Of a stretch of DNA of 64,000 nucleotides, positions 50,320-60,559 are shown piece by piece. The notes under the pieces were generated by a model. It worked only from the letters and a program-made list of their open reading frames with translations, did not search any database and was not told the DNA's origin. How positions within the stretch are numbered: position 1 is the first letter of the stretch; every line of letters starts with the position of its first letter. A program made the position numbers and the translations under genes. Where the stretch lies: contig NZ_SACQ01000007.1 of the NCBI RefSeq assembly GCF_004005935.1, positions 124,001 through 188,000 of the forward strand, read 5' to 3'. The stretch comes from Neptunomonas marina (GTDB lineage: Bacteria > Pseudomonadota > Gammaproteobacteria > Pseudomonadales > Balneatricaceae).

Positions 50320-50754
50320 ATGCGTCTGAACACTCTAAGTCCGGCTGCCGGCTCCAAACCTGCTGCGAAACGCGTTGGTCGCGGTATCGGTTCAGGTATT
50401 GGTAAAACAGGTGGTCGTGGTCATAAAGGCCAAAAGTCCCGCTCTGGCGGTTCTGTAAAACCGGGTTTTGAAGGCGGTCAAATGCCATTGCAGCGTCGTC
50501 TGCCTAAGTTTGGCTTCACGTCCCGCAAAGCTCGCTTTGTTGCAGAGATTCGTTTGAACGAGTTGGCTAAAGTTGAGTCTGAAGTGATCGATCTAGCAGC
50601 GTTGAAAGCTGCAGATATCATCTCTGAAGAGATTAAGTCTGCAAAAGTAATTTTGTCTGGCGAAATCAACAAAGCAGTAAACGTTAAAGGCCTTCGCGTT
50701 ACTAAAGGTGCGTTAGCTGCAATCGAAGCTGCAGGCGGCAAAGTCGAGGCGTAA
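50320..50754 (+). CDS. rplO: 50S ribosomal protein L15
   Basis: Late 50S assembly protein, 144 residues. Glycine- and arginine-rich N-terminus ([20 protein letters not shown]) and [20 protein letters not shown]. The stop is directly followed by the secY ATG. Confidence 0.97.
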   Translation: MRLNTLSPAAGSKPAAKRVGRGIGSGIGKTGGRGHKGQKSRSGGSVKPGFEGGQMPLQRRLPKFGFTSRKARFVAEIRLNELAKVESEVIDLAALKAADIISEEIKSAKVILSGEINKAVNVKGLRVTKGALAAIEAAGGKVEA

Positions 50755-52083
50755 ATGGCTAAGCAAGGAACAATACCAACCGGCAATCAAAGCGGATTAG
50801 GCGAGCTATGGTCTCGACTGCGATTCGTTTTGTTGGCGATCATTGTATACCGGATCGGAGCTCATATCCCGGTACCGGGCATCAACCCAGATCGTTTGGC
50901 CGCGTTGTTTGATCAGAATCAGGGTACCATCTTGAGTCTATTCAATATGTTTTCCGGTGGTGCACTGGAGCGTATGAGTATTCTCGCATTAGGTATCATG
51001 CCCTACATCTCTGCATCTATTATTATGCAGTTGATGACGGTAGTGAGCCCGCAGTTGGAACAACTGAAAAAAGAGGGCGAGGCTGGTCGACGCAAGATAA
51101 ATCAATACACACGTTACGGCACTGTTGTGTTGGCTACGGTCCAGTCATTTGGTATGGCGGTGGGCTTGGCTAACCAGGGCGTTGCATTCTCAGCTGGCGC
51201 AAGTTTCTACTTCGTTGCTGTAGTTACCCTTGTAGCAGGCGCTGTTTTCCTTATGTGGTTAGGAGAACAGGTAACGGAGCGTGGTATTGGTAATGGTATC
51301 TCCATCCTTATCTTTGCGGGTATTGTTGCAGGTTTGCCTAGTGCAATTGGGCAGTCTTTCGAGGCTGCTCGCCAAGGTGACCTGAATATACTTGCGCTAT
51401 TGGCTATAGCTGTCTTAGCGGTGGCAACTGTTGGTTTTGTAGTGTTTATGGAGCGCGGTCAACGCCGTATTACCATTAACTATGCGAAGCGTCAGCAGGG
51501 TCGTCAGGTTTTTGCAGCTCAGTCTAGTCATTTACCTCTGAAGGTTAATATGGCGGGTGTTATTCCTCCGATCTTCGCTTCAAGTATCCTGCTATTTCCA
51601 GCATCTGTTGGTCAGTGGTTTGGTCAGAGTGAAGGTATGGAGTGGCTTCAGGACGTAGCTTTAGCGCTGGGTCCAGGTCAGCCGCTTTATATTATCCTAT
51701 TCGCAGCAGCGATTATTTTCTTCTGCTATTTTTACACAGCGATTATGTTTAATCCGCGTGAAGTGGCAGATAATCTTAAGAAATCAGGGGCGTTTATCCC
51801 GGGTATCCGTCCGGGTGAGCAGTCAGCTCGCTACATTGATTCCGTTCTAGGGCGTCTAACATTATTTGGTGCGCTGTATATTACAGCTGTATCATTGATG
51901 CCTCAGTTCTTGGTCGTAGCGTGGAATGTGCCGTTTTACTTTGGTGGTACTTCGCTATTGATTGTTGTCGTCGTCGTAATGGACTTTATGGCTCAGGTGC
52001 AGTCGCACTTGATGTCCCACCAGTACGAATCTCTGATGAAAAAATCAAATCTCAAAGGTGGCGGCGCTGGCTTTATGCGCTGA
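50755..52083 (+). CDS. secY: Preprotein translocase subunit SecY
   Basis: Pore subunit of the Sec translocon, 442 residues with ten membrane helices. Conserved plug and cytoplasmic loop elements are present ([49 protein letters not shown]). The gene abuts rplO with no spacer and its ribosome site (GAGG) is inside rplO. Confidence 0.98.
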   Translation: MAKQGTIPTGNQSGLGELWSRLRFVLLAIIVYRIGAHIPVPGINPDRLAALFDQNQGTILSLFNMFSGGALERMSILALGIMPYISASIIMQLMTVVSPQLEQLKKEGEAGRRKINQYTRYGTVVLATVQSFGMAVGLANQGVAFSAGASFYFVAVVTLVAGAVFLMWLGEQVTERGIGNGISILIFAGIVAGLPSAIGQSFEAARQGDLNILALLAIAVLAVATVGFVVFMERGQRRITINYAKRQQGRQVFAAQSSHLPLKVNMAGVIPPIFASSILLFPASVGQWFGQSEGMEWLQDVALALGPGQPLYIILFAAAIIFFCYFYTAIMFNPREVADNLKKSGAFIPGIRPGEQSARYIDSVLGRLTLFGALYITAVSLMPQFLVVAWNVPFYFGGTSLLIVVVVVMDFMAQVQSHLMSHQYESLMKKSNLKGGGAGFMR

Positions 52084-52101
52084 GCGCCCTAGGAGTGGAT
52101 C

Positions 52102-52218
52102 ATGAAGGTACGTGCATCTGTTAAAAAGATTTGCCGTAACTGCAAGATTGTTCGTCGCAATGGTTCCGTTCGTGTGATCTGCAAGGTGGAACCTCGCCAC
52201 AAACAACGTCAGGGTTAA
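52102..52218 (+). CDS. rpmJ: 50S ribosomal protein L36
   Basis: A 38-residue zinc-ribbon protein, [19 protein letters not shown] to HKQRQG. Metal ligands C11, C14, C27 and H33 are all present, so it is the zinc-binding form. AGGAG lies 6 bp before ATG. Last gene of the spc operon, 18 bp after secY. Confidence 0.97.
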   Translation: MKVRASVKKICRNCKIVRRNGSVRVICKVEPRHKQRQG

Positions 52219-52248
52219 GAACCTGACTTCATAGAGGAAGGTGCGCGC

Positions 52249-52277
52249 TTGATTTATTTTTGATCAAAGCGTATAAT
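52249..52277 (+). promoter_or_regulatory. Alpha operon promoter
   Basis: A -35 TTGATT (52249-52254), 17-bp spacer and perfect -10 TATAAT (52272-52277), then TGCGCGCC. It lies 70 bp before rpsM and gives the alpha operon its own start. Confidence 0.88.
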
Positions 52278-52285
52278 TGCGCGCC

Positions 52286-52325
52286 TTCTATGGCATATAG
52301 AACATAAGCTCATGCATGATTGAGC
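52286..52325 (+). promoter_or_regulatory. Alpha operon leader hairpins
   Basis: Two small stems: TTCTAT / ATAGAA (52286-52291 with 52297-52302) and GCTCA / TGAGC (52308-52312 with 52321-52325). In E. coli S4 binds a pseudoknot in the equivalent leader to repress translation. Equivalence here is by position only. Confidence 0.45.
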
Positions 52326-52347
52326 ATAGTTAGATGGAGTAAGTTGA

Positions 52348-52704
52348 ATGGCTCGTATAGCTGGCGTCAATATTCCTGACAATAAGCATGCGGTTATTTC
52401 TCTGACTTACATTTATGGGATTGGCCGCACTACAGCAAAGAAAATTTGTGAAGCTGCGAATATCGCTGAAGCCACAAAAATTTCTGAGTTGACTGAAGAG
52501 CAACTCGATGTAGTTCGTGGAGAAGTTGGCAAGTTTACTGTCGAAGGTGACCTACGCCGTGAAGTGTCTATGAGTATCAAACGTCTCATGGACCTCGGTT
52601 GTTTCCGTGGAATCCGTCACCGTCGTAATCTGCCGGTTCGTGGACAGCGTAGTAAGACCAACGCGCGTACGCGTAAAGGTCCGCGTAAGCCGATCCGTAA
52701 ATAA
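52348..52704 (+). CDS. rpsM: 30S ribosomal protein S13
   Basis: 30S head protein bridging to the 50S subunit, 118 residues. Conserved [20 protein letters not shown] and [20 protein letters not shown]. First gene of the alpha operon. Confidence 0.98.
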   Translation: MARIAGVNIPDNKHAVISLTYIYGIGRTTAKKICEAANIAEATKISELTEEQLDVVRGEVGKFTVEGDLRREVSMSIKRLMDLGCFRGIRHRRNLPVRGQRSKTNARTRKGPRKPIRK

Positions 52705-52729
52705 GTGTTAAGCGATAGGAATTTCCAAT

Positions 52730-53119
52730 ATGGCTAAGCCAGGCAATCGCACACGTAAAAAAGTTAAAAAGCAAGTCGTAGATGGGTTCGCTCATATCCA
52801 CGCTTCTTTTAACAATACAATTATCACCATTACCGATCGCCAAGGTAATGCACTGTCTTGGGCGACTTCTGGAGGCTCTGGCTTCCGTGGTTCCCGTAAA
52901 AGTACGCCATTTGCTGCTCAGGTAGCTGCAGAGCGTGCTGGTCAGGCTGCTTTGGAATATGGTTTGAAAAATCTCGATGTGTTTGTAAAAGGTCCAGGAC
53001 CAGGTCGTGAATCCGCAGTTCGTGCGCTGAATGGATGCGGCTACAAAATTACAAACATTACTGACGTGACGCCAATCCCACACAATGGTTGTCGTCCGCC
53101 GAAGAAACGTCGTGTATAA
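52730..53119 (+). CDS. rpsK: 30S ribosomal protein S11
   Basis: Platform protein near the mRNA exit, 129 residues. Contains [20 protein letters not shown] and the C-terminal [15 protein letters not shown]; the NG pair is the isoaspartate-forming site known from E. coli S11. Confidence 0.98.
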   Translation: MAKPGNRTRKKVKKQVVDGFAHIHASFNNTIITITDRQGNALSWATSGGSGFRGSRKSTPFAAQVAAERAGQAALEYGLKNLDVFVKGPGPGRESAVRALNGCGYKITNITDVTPIPHNGCRPPKKRRV

Positions 53120-53134
53120 ACTGGAGACGGTATA

Positions 53135-53755
53135 ATGGCTAGATATCTTGGACCAAAGTGCAAGCTGTCCCGCCGTGAAGGTACAGACCTATTCTTGAAG
53201 AGCGGCGTTCGTGCCCTGGACAGTAAGTGTAAAGCTGAAACTGTTCCTGGTGTACACGGTGCTCGTCGAGGTCGTCTGTCCGATTACGGTCTACAGCTTC
53301 GTGAGAAACAAAAAGTACGTCGTATCTACGGTGTACTGGAACGTCAGTTCCGTAACTACTACAAAGAAGCGGCTCGTCGCACTGGCTCAACAGGTGAGAA
53401 CCTGCTTCAGTTGCTAGAGACGCGTCTTGACAACGTGGTATATCGTATGGGTTTTGGTGCGACTCGCGCTGAAGCTCGTCAGATCGTATCACACCGTCAA
53501 ATCACTATTAACGGTCAGGTTGTTAACATTCCTTCCTACCAAGTGAAAGCGGGTGATGTGGTCGCAGTTCGTGAAAAAGCTAAGACTCAGTTGCGTGTTA
53601 AGAACGCATTGGAATTGGCTTCTCAGCGCGCTCCTATCGAGTGGGTTGCTGTTGACGCTGGCAAAATGGAAGGCGAGTTTAAAGCTGTTCCTGAGCGTAG
53701 CGAGCTATCCGCTGATATTAATGAGCAGCTGATCGTAGAGCTGTACTCTAAGTAA
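53135..53755 (+). CDS. rpsD: 30S ribosomal protein S4
   Basis: Primary 16S rRNA-binding protein and alpha operon repressor in E. coli, 206 residues. [20 protein letters not shown] and the S4 RNA-binding motif around [20 protein letters not shown] are conserved. Confidence 0.98.
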   Translation: MARYLGPKCKLSRREGTDLFLKSGVRALDSKCKAETVPGVHGARRGRLSDYGLQLREKQKVRRIYGVLERQFRNYYKEAARRTGSTGENLLQLLETRLDNVVYRMGFGATRAEARQIVSHRQITINGQVVNIPSYQVKAGDVVAVREKAKTQLRVKNALELASQRAPIEWVAVDAGKMEGEFKAVPERSELSADINEQLIVELYSK

Positions 53756-53781
53756 TTCATGAACTCTTGATTGGTGGAACT

Positions 53782-54786
53782 ATGCAGCGTTCTGTAAATG
53801 AGTTTCTGAGTCCTCGTCATATTGACGTTCAGGAGATCAGTAATACTCGTGCTAAAGTGACTTTGGAGCCACTCGAGCGTGGTTTCGGTCACACATTGGG
53901 TAATGCGCTTCGCCGTATTCTTCTCTCCTCTATGCCAGGTTGTGCTGTAACCGAGGTTGAGATTGAAGGCGTTTTGCATGAGTACAGCACTATTGAAGGC
54001 GTGCAGGAAGACGTAATCGAAATCCTGCTCAACCTTAAAGGCGTCGCTATCGCACTGCACAACGGTGACGAGGCAACTTTGACGCTGAGCAAAACAGGCT
54101 CCGGTGCTGTGACTGCTGGGGATATCCAGTTAAATCAGGATGTCGACGTTGCAAACCCAGATCACGTGATCTGTCACCTGAACTCTGGCGCTACTCTGAA
54201 CATGCAGCTGAAAGTAACTCGCGGTCGCGGTTATGTTCCTGCTGATTCGCGCCTAAGTGACGAAGATGAAACTCGTGCTATTGGTCGTCTTCAGTTGGAC
54301 GCGACTTATAGCCCGGTACGCCGTGTTTCTTATGTTGTCGAAAGTGCTCGTGTAGAGCAACGTACTGACCTTGATAAGCTAGTCATTGATATCGAGTCAA
54401 ACGGTACGATCGATCCAGAAGAGTGTATCCGTCGTGCAGCGACAATCCTTCAACATCAACTGTCTGTATTTGTTGATCTTGAGGATGCTGCAGACCAGGC
54501 TAAAGACGAGCCAGCTGAGCCGGAGGTAGATCCGATTCTGTTGCGCCCAGTCGATGATTTGGAATTGACGGTTCGTTCCGCTAACTGTCTGAAAGCTGAG
54601 CAAATTTACTACATCGGTGATTTGATCCAGCGGACAGAAGTTGAGTTGCTTAAGACACCAAATCTGGGTAAGAAGTCGCTGACAGAGATCAAAGACGTAC
54701 TAGCGTCCAAAGGCTTGTCTTTGGGTATGCGTTTAGAGAACTGGCCACCGGCTAGCCTGAAGAACGACGATAAAATCGCATCGTAA
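53782..54786 (+). CDS. rpoA: RNA polymerase alpha subunit
   Basis: 334 residues from ATG 53782 ([20 protein letters not shown]), behind GGTGGA; the in-frame start at 53767 is rejected. The N-terminal domain ([20 protein letters not shown]) dimerises and binds beta; the C-terminal domain (about 250-325, [20 protein letters not shown]) contacts UP elements and activators. Confidence 0.98.
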   Translation: MQRSVNEFLSPRHIDVQEISNTRAKVTLEPLERGFGHTLGNALRRILLSSMPGCAVTEVEIEGVLHEYSTIEGVQEDVIEILLNLKGVAIALHNGDEATLTLSKTGSGAVTAGDIQLNQDVDVANPDHVICHLNSGATLNMQLKVTRGRGYVPADSRLSDEDETRAIGRLQLDATYSPVRRVSYVVESARVEQRTDLDKLVIDIESNGTIDPEECIRRAATILQHQLSVFVDLEDAADQAKDEPAEPEVDPILLRPVDDLELTVRSANCLKAEQIYYIGDLIQRTEVELLKTPNLGKKSLTEIKDVLASKGLSLGMRLENWPPASLKNDDKIAS

Positions 54787-54825
54787 GATGCGGTTTTAAT
54801 TGATCAAATTGGTAAGGAATTTACA

Positions 54826-55212
54826 ATGCGTCATCGTAAATCTGGTCGCCAACTGAATCGTAACAGCTCTCACCGTAAAGCAATGTTCAAAAACATGGCT
54901 AACAGCCTGTTCGAACACGAGCTTATCCGAACTACTTTGCCGAAAGCAAAGGAGCTTCGTCGCGTTGCTGAGCCGCTGATTACTCTGGCGAAAGAAGACT
55001 CGGTTGCTAATCGCCGTTTGGCATTCAGCCGTACTCGTAGCAAAGAAGCTGTGGGTAAATTGTTCAACGAGCTGGGCCCTCGCTATGCGAACCGCCCAGG
55101 TGGTTACATCCGCATTTTGAAATGTGGTAACCGTCCTGGCGATAACGCGCCAATGGCTTACGTTGAGCTGGTTGACCGTCCGGTTGCAGCTGAAGAAGTA
55201 GCAGAAGATTAA
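54826..55212 (+). CDS. rplQ: 50S ribosomal protein L17
   Basis: 128 residues, [20 protein letters not shown] at the N-terminus and [20 protein letters not shown] near the end. Last gene of the alpha operon, closed by a strong terminator shared with convergent uvrA. Confidence 0.98.
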   Translation: MRHRKSGRQLNRNSSHRKAMFKNMANSLFEHELIRTTLPKAKELRRVAEPLITLAKEDSVANRRLAFSRTRSKEAVGKLFNELGPRYANRPGGYIRILKCGNRPGDNAPMAYVELVDRPVAAEEVAED

Positions 55213-55225
55213 TTTTCTGTATATT

Positions 55226-55253
55226 AAAAAGCCCGGCTTAGCCGGGCTTTTTT
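55226..55253. terminator. Bidirectional terminator between rplQ and uvrA
   Basis: 7-bp G+C stem GCCCGGC / GCCGGGC (55231-55237 with 55241-55247) with loop TTA, flanked by A5 on the left and T6 on the right, so it can stop both the alpha operon and the convergent uvrA. Confidence 0.92.
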
Positions 55254-55278
55254 GTGCCTGAAACACTCCAGAATCATA

Positions 55279-58113
55279 TCAAGAGTTGTTGTTTCTGAGC
55301 ATCGTTGCGAGGAAGCGGCCTGTATGTGATCGTTCGCAGTCTGCGACCTGTTCAGGTGTGCCTGCTACCAATATCTCACCTCCTTTGACCCCACCCTCAG
55401 GTCCTAGGTCTACGATCCAGTCCGCAGTTTTTATCACATCTAGATTGTGCTCGATGATGACGACAGTATTCCCATGATCACGTAAGCGGCTGAGTACGCC
55501 GAGAAGCTGTGCGATGTCGTGAAAGTGCAAACCTGTTGTAGGTTCATCAAGGATATAGAGGGTCTTGCCGGTATCGCGCTTGGAGAGCTCTTTAGCTAGT
55601 TTTACCCGCTGAGCTTCGCCACCAGAGAGGGTAGTGGCTGCTTGACCAAGCTTGATATAGGAAAGCCCCACATCGATGAGTGTCTGTAAGCGACGCGCGA
55701 GGGCAGGGATCGCATCGAAGAACTCTCGTGCTTCCTCTATTGTCATCCCGAGCATCTCGTCAATATTTTTGCCCTTATATTTGATCTCGAGGGTTTCTCG
55801 GTTATAGCGCTTACCTTTACACACATCGCAAGGCACGTAGATGTCGGCTAGGAAGTGCATCTCGACTTTAATGACACCATCACCTTGGCAGGCTTCGCAA
55901 CGTCCGCCTTTGACATTAAAGCTGAAGCGTCCCGGCTTGTAGCCTCGCGAACGGGCTTCCTGTGTGCCAGCCAATAGCTCACGTATCGGTGTGAAGATTC
56001 CAGTGTAGGTAGCTGGGTTTGAACGTGGCGTTCGCCCGATCGGGCTCTGGTCGATATCAATCACCTTATCAAAGTGTTGCAGCCCTTCAACGGCTTCATA
56101 AGGCGCTGGAGTTAGCGTCGTTGCTTTATTCAGCGCAGTTGCTGCAATGGGGTAAAGCGTTGAGTTGATGAGAGTCGATTTTCCAGAGCCAGAAACGCCC
56201 GTAACACACGTCATCAGCCCGACTGGAAGTTCTAGCGTGACGTTCTGCAGGTTGTTGCCAGTTGCACCGCGTAAGACTAAGTTTTTGTTTTCTACCGGAG
56301 CGGTTCGCTGCTCTGGTATTTCGATGGCTCTTGCGCCGCTCAGGTATTGTCCAGTGAGGGAGCTTTTGTTGCTCATAACTTGGTCAGGTGTGCCGCTGGC
56401 GACAACTTCACCGCCGTGTACCCCCGCACCTGGGCCGATATCGATGACGTAATCGGCTAAACGAATAGCATCTTCATCATGCTCAACGACCAGCACGGTG
56501 TTGCCGAGGTCACGAAGGTGCTCCAGTGTGTTGAGTAGGCGTTCATTATCACGCTGATGCAAACCGATAGAAGGCTCATCAAGAATATACATGACCCCCA
56601 CTAAACCTGCGCCAATTTGGCTGGCTAGGCGAATACGTTGAGCTTCGCCACCTGATAGGGTATCCGCTTTGCGATCAAGCGATAGGTAATCTAGCCCGAC
56701 GTTAACCAAAAATGTTAAGCGCTCGCGAATCTCTTTAAGAATCTTCTCTGCGATCTCGCCCCGTTTGCCGGGCAGGGTCAGCTGGTCAAAGTACGCTAGT
56801 CCCTCCGCGATTGGCATTTTTACAAGGTCGGGTAGTGAATGCTCATCGATAAATACATGGCGGGCTTCACGACGTAGGCGGCTGCCGTGACAAGACGGGC
56901 ATGGCTGCATATTGAGGTACTTGGCTAAGTCCTCGCGCACCATATCGGACTCAGTCTCTTTGTAGCGGCGTTGGAGGTTGTTTAGTACGCCTTCAAACGG
57001 GTGAGAGCGAGTTACACGATCGCCACGGTCATTGATGTAAACAAACGGCACCTCTTCACCACCACTACCCTCAAGAATCAGCGATTGCTGCTGTTCGGTC
57101 AGCTGATTAAACGGGGTATCAATATTAAAACCAAAGTGCTCTGCCACTGCCTTAAGTTGCTGGAAGTAGTAAAGCGCACGGCGATCCCAGCCTTTGATGG
57201 CACCTTCGGATAGCGTCAATGAAGGGTCGTGCACTACCTTTGCTGGGTCAAAGAACTGCTTGATACCGAGGCCATCGCAGCTAGCACATGCGCCATGTGG
57301 ATTGTTGAATGAGAAGAGGCGAGGTTCCAGCTCTTGGATGCTATGCCCGCACTGGGGGCACGCAAACCGCGCCGAGAACACCATGTCCTCATTCTCGCCA
57401 TCCATGTCAGCCACGCGGGCGATGCCGTCTGTAAGATTGAGCGCAGTTTCGAATGACTCGGCCAAACGCAGCTGTAGATCGCCACGGACTTTAAAACGGT
57501 CAACGACGACTTCAATTGTGTGTTTTTTCTTTTTGTCCAGCTCAGGGATGCTGTCCACATCGCAAACAATGCCATCGACACGCGCGCGCACGAAGCCCTG
57601 TTTACGCATCTCTTGGATAATATGCAGATGCTCGCCTTTGCGTCCTTCTACAACGGGTGCGAGCAGCATCAGTTTGCTGCCCTCTGGAAGCGCCAGTACT
57701 TGATCCACCATTTGGCTAACAGTTTGAGCCGCGAGCGGTAGGTTGTGGTCGGGACAGCGAGGTTCGCCCGCACGAGCAAACAGCAGGCGCAGATAGTCAT
57801 AGACTTCGGTGATTGTGCCAACGGTGGAGCGGGGGTTGTGCGATGTTGATTTTTGCTCGATAGAGATGGCGGGTGATAGCCCTTCGATATGATCGATATC
57901 CGGCTTTTCCATCATCGATAAGAATTGGCGCGCGTAAGTAGAAAGCGATTCCACATACCGGCGCTGGCCTTCAGCATATAGCGTATCAAAAGCCAGTGAT
58001 GACTTGCCCGACCCAGATAGGCCGGTAATCACAACCAGCTTGTCTCGTGGAATGTCTAGGTCGATATTCTTGAGGTTATGCGTGCGCGCACCCCGAACCA
58101 GAATGGTGTCCAT
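55279..58113 (-). CDS. uvrA: Excinuclease ABC subunit A
   Basis: Damage-recognition ATPase of nucleotide excision repair, 944 residues. Two ABC modules with Walker A motifs [10 protein letters not shown] and [10 protein letters not shown] and signatures [12 protein letters not shown] and [12 protein letters not shown]. Zinc sites include CPQCG with CASC, CPSC, and CEACQGDG with CDVC. ATG 58113 ([20 protein letters not shown]) is chosen; the frame extends 78 bases upstream but those residues are not found in UvrA. Divergent from ssb, an arrangement shared with E. coli. Confidence 0.97.
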   Translation of the reverse strand: MDTILVRGARTHNLKNIDLDIPRDKLVVITGLSGSGKSSLAFDTLYAEGQRRYVESLSTYARQFLSMMEKPDIDHIEGLSPAISIEQKSTSHNPRSTVGTITEVYDYLRLLFARAGEPRCPDHNLPLAAQTVSQMVDQVLALPEGSKLMLLAPVVEGRKGEHLHIIQEMRKQGFVRARVDGIVCDVDSIPELDKKKKHTIEVVVDRFKVRGDLQLRLAESFETALNLTDGIARVADMDGENEDMVFSARFACPQCGHSIQELEPRLFSFNNPHGACASCDGLGIKQFFDPAKVVHDPSLTLSEGAIKGWDRRALYYFQQLKAVAEHFGFNIDTPFNQLTEQQQSLILEGSGGEEVPFVYINDRGDRVTRSHPFEGVLNNLQRRYKETESDMVREDLAKYLNMQPCPSCHGSRLRREARHVFIDEHSLPDLVKMPIAEGLAYFDQLTLPGKRGEIAEKILKEIRERLTFLVNVGLDYLSLDRKADTLSGGEAQRIRLASQIGAGLVGVMYILDEPSIGLHQRDNERLLNTLEHLRDLGNTVLVVEHDEDAIRLADYVIDIGPGAGVHGGEVVASGTPDQVMSNKSSLTGQYLSGARAIEIPEQRTAPVENKNLVLRGATGNNLQNVTLELPVGLMTCVTGVSGSGKSTLINSTLYPIAATALNKATTLTPAPYEAVEGLQHFDKVIDIDQSPIGRTPRSNPATYTGIFTPIRELLAGTQEARSRGYKPGRFSFNVKGGRCEACQGDGVIKVEMHFLADIYVPCDVCKGKRYNRETLEIKYKGKNIDEMLGMTIEEAREFFDAIPALARRLQTLIDVGLSYIKLGQAATTLSGGEAQRVKLAKELSKRDTGKTLYILDEPTTGLHFHDIAQLLGVLSRLRDHGNTVVIIEHNLDVIKTADWIVDLGPEGGVKGGEILVAGTPEQVADCERSHTGRFLATMLRNNNS

Positions 58114-58205
58114 GTTATCCCCGTTGCTGTTCCGCAAAAGTTCCGAATTATAAGGTACAGGCTGAGGATGGGCTATGTTATCCTTGATCAATTAAAGTGC
58201 GATCT

Positions 58206-58219
58206 CAGGTATATACCTG
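58206..58219. promoter_or_regulatory. Perfect 14-bp palindrome between uvrA and ssb
   Basis: CAGGTATATACCTG reads the same on both strands. It sits about 20 bp downstream of a possible ssb -35 (TTGATC, 58184-58189), where the -10 would be, so a bound protein could block ssb transcription. It does not match the standard gammaproteobacterial LexA box CTGT-N8-ACAG. For uvrA a -10 TATAAT reads on the minus strand at 58152-58147. Confidence 0.45.
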
Positions 58220-58250
58220 TTTTATAAAGTTAGAGCGAGGCAGAAAGTTC

Positions 58251-58784
58251 ATGGCACGTGGCGTTAACAAAGTCATTCTAGTGGGTAATTTAGGTGGTGA
58301 TCCTGAAGTTCGTTACATGCCAAATGGCAATGCTGTGACCAACGTCACTATTGCAACTACGGATTCATGGAAAGACAAGCAGACGGGCCAACAGCAAGAA
58401 CGTACAGAGTGGCATCGTGTTGTCTTTTTTGGTCGTTTAGCAGAAGTGGCAGGCGAATACTTACGCAAAGGCTCGCAAGTTTATATTGAGGGCGCGCTAC
58501 GAACGCGTAAGTGGCAGGATCAGAGCGGCAACGACCGCTATACCACTGAGATTGTGGTTGATATTAATGGTCAAATGCAGATGCTTGGCGGCCGCGGTGG
58601 CAATGATAATAGCGGCTACAGCCAAGATCCTGGCTATGGTATGCCACAACAGCGTCAGCAAGCGCCGCAACAGCAGCAATCGATGGTACCTCAGCAACAG
58701 CCGATGCAGCAACAGCAAGCGCCGCAGGCTCAGCCTCAATCTGCACCTAATTTCGATGATTTTGATGATGATATTCCGTTCTAA
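58251..58784 (+). CDS. ssb: Single-stranded DNA-binding protein
   Basis: Homotetrameric ssDNA binder in replication and repair, 177 residues. OB fold at about 1-110 ([20 protein letters not shown]), a long glutamine-, proline- and methionine-rich linker (about 125-165), and the acidic tip DFDDDIPF that recruits partner proteins. ATG 58251 is used; an in-frame upstream start at 58197 would add 18 residues ahead of the conserved N-terminus. Confidence 0.97.
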   Translation: MARGVNKVILVGNLGGDPEVRYMPNGNAVTNVTIATTDSWKDKQTGQQQERTEWHRVVFFGRLAEVAGEYLRKGSQVYIEGALRTRKWQDQSGNDRYTTEIVVDINGQMQMLGGRGGNDNSGYSQDPGYGMPQQRQQAPQQQQSMVPQQQPMQQQQAPQAQPQSAPNFDDFDDDIPF

Positions 58785-58812
58785 TGAACGTTTGATTCTT
58801 CATCCAAAAAGG

Positions 58813-58836
58813 GCCCCTCTACGTAGGGGCTTTTTT
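58813..58836 (+). terminator. Intrinsic terminator after ssb
   Basis: 6-bp stem GCCCCT / AGGGGC (58813-58818 with 58825-58830), preceded by a run of A and followed by six T. Confidence 0.85.
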
Positions 58837-58894
58837 GTCTTAAATGTAGGGCGCGATTTGTGCGCTCAGTGATTTATAACTGTAAGGAGGCTCC

Positions 58895-60526
58895 ATGTCT
58901 GATGAAAGCAATCTCCAGACGCCGGATGGTAAAGCTAATCCGATAGATACCGATTACCAAGTAGGGCAAGATAATGTCGCGCTCCAAATTGGCCCGTTCG
59001 GGCTCGATATCCATAACCGCGTCTTTTTGATCGCCGGTCTCACCGTTGTAGCGTTTGTTTTCCTTACCTTGGCGTTTCAAAACCAGGTGGCGCCGTTGTT
59101 CAGCGGTATGCGCACGTGGCTTACTACGAACTTAGATTGGTTCTTTATGAGCGCAGGTAACATTTTTGTGCTCGTTTGCTTGGGCTTGATTGTATCGCCA
59201 TTGGGGCGGGTCAGAATCGGCGGCACAGAAGCCACGCCTGATTACTCCTACCTCGGTTGGTTCTCCATGCTATTCGCGGCAGGAATGGGTATTGGTCTGA
59301 TGTTCTTCGGTGTATCAGAGCCAATGTCCCATTATGCAAGCTCCTTCGGCGGCACCAGTGTCGCCGATGGCGTCCGTACTGACTGGGCACCACTGGGGGC
59401 TGCAGCGGGCGATGCAGCAGAAGCAACTCGGCTTGGTATGGCGGCTACGATCTACCATTGGGGGCTGCACCCTTGGGCCATCTATGCCATCTTAGCGCTC
59501 GGCTTAGCTGTCTTCTCGTTTAACAAGCAATTGCCGCTGACGATGCGTTCGATTTTCTACCCTTTGCTGGGCGAGCGTATCTGGGGGTGGCCCGGCCACA
59601 TCATCGATATTCTAGCGATCTTTGCAACGCTATTTGGTTTAGCGACATCGCTCGGGTTTGGTGCATCTCAGGCGAGTGCCGGTTTGAACTATCTATTCGG
59701 TATTCCAATGGGCGCAACGACAGATATTATCCTCGTGATTTTAATCACTGCGGCAGCGCTGGTGTCTGTGGTCGCCGGGTTGGACGCTGGTGTTAAGCGC
59801 CTGTCAGAGATCAATATGACTTTGGCGATTCTGTTGTTGCTCTTTGTCATTGTGGTGGGTCCAACGTGGATGATTCTATCTGGCTTCTTCACTAATCTGG
59901 GAGCATATGTGGAGTACCTGCCGCAGCTTGCCGTGCCGTTTGGGCGTGAAGATGTGAACTTTGCGTCGGGCTGGACTGCATTCTACTGGGCATGGTGGAT
60001 CTCTTGGTCGCCATTTGTGGGCATGTTTATCGCGCGTGTTTCTCGTGGCCGTACGGTTCGGGAGTTTCTGATTTCGGTGCTGATTGTGCCATCGTTGGCG
60101 TGCGTTCTATGGATGACAGCGTTCGGCGGTACCGCCATCGATCAGTTGGTGAGCCAAGGCTATGAAGCGGTTGTGGGCGCTGACCTGCCACTAAAACTGT
60201 TCTACATGCTGGATGCGTTGCCGCTTTCGGGCATCACATCACTGATCGCGATTATTCTAGTGGTGGTCTTTTTCGTGACCTCTTCGGACTCAGGCTCGTT
60301 GGTGATTGATGCAATCGCAGCAGGCGGCAAAATTGATGCGCCAAAAGCGCAGCGTGTCTTCTGGTGTAGCTTTGAAGGCATGGTGGCGATCGCCCTGATT
60401 TTAGGCGGTGGTTTGGCTTCTTTGCAGGCGATGGCCGTCTCCACAGGGTTACCGTTTACTATCATTCTATTGATTGCCACCGTTGCGGTACTGAAAGGTC
60501 TTGCATCGGAACCGCGCTCGGTTTAA
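58895..60526 (+). CDS. BCCT-family betaine/choline/carnitine-type transporter
   Basis: Secondary transporter for quaternary ammonium compounds or related osmolytes, 543 residues with twelve membrane helices. Family features: glycine-rich AAGMGIGLMFFGVSEP, the region WGLHPWAIYAI with the substrate-box tryptophans, and the signature WAWWISWSPFVGMFIARVSR. The long regulatory C-terminal tail seen in BetP is absent, so osmotic gating through it is unlikely. AAGGAGG precedes ATG. A signalling-protein gene follows after 33 bp. The substrate cannot be named from sequence. Confidence 0.92.
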   Translation: MSDESNLQTPDGKANPIDTDYQVGQDNVALQIGPFGLDIHNRVFLIAGLTVVAFVFLTLAFQNQVAPLFSGMRTWLTTNLDWFFMSAGNIFVLVCLGLIVSPLGRVRIGGTEATPDYSYLGWFSMLFAAGMGIGLMFFGVSEPMSHYASSFGGTSVADGVRTDWAPLGAAAGDAAEATRLGMAATIYHWGLHPWAIYAILALGLAVFSFNKQLPLTMRSIFYPLLGERIWGWPGHIIDILAIFATLFGLATSLGFGASQASAGLNYLFGIPMGATTDIILVILITAAALVSVVAGLDAGVKRLSEINMTLAILLLLFVIVVGPTWMILSGFFTNLGAYVEYLPQLAVPFGREDVNFASGWTAFYWAWWISWSPFVGMFIARVSRGRTVREFLISVLIVPSLACVLWMTAFGGTAIDQLVSQGYEAVVGADLPLKLFYMLDALPLSGITSLIAIILVVVFFVTSSDSGSLVIDAIAAGGKIDAPKAQRVFWCSFEGMVAIALILGGGLASLQAMAVSTGLPFTIILLIATVAVLKGLASEPRSV

Positions 60527-60559
60527 TACCGAGCGCCATAGCGCTGTTACGGGGGAGAT

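Noticed and set aside
58155-58170. LexA box near uvrA
   Set aside because: On the minus strand only the left half CTGT is present; the right half reads ATTC instead of ACAG.
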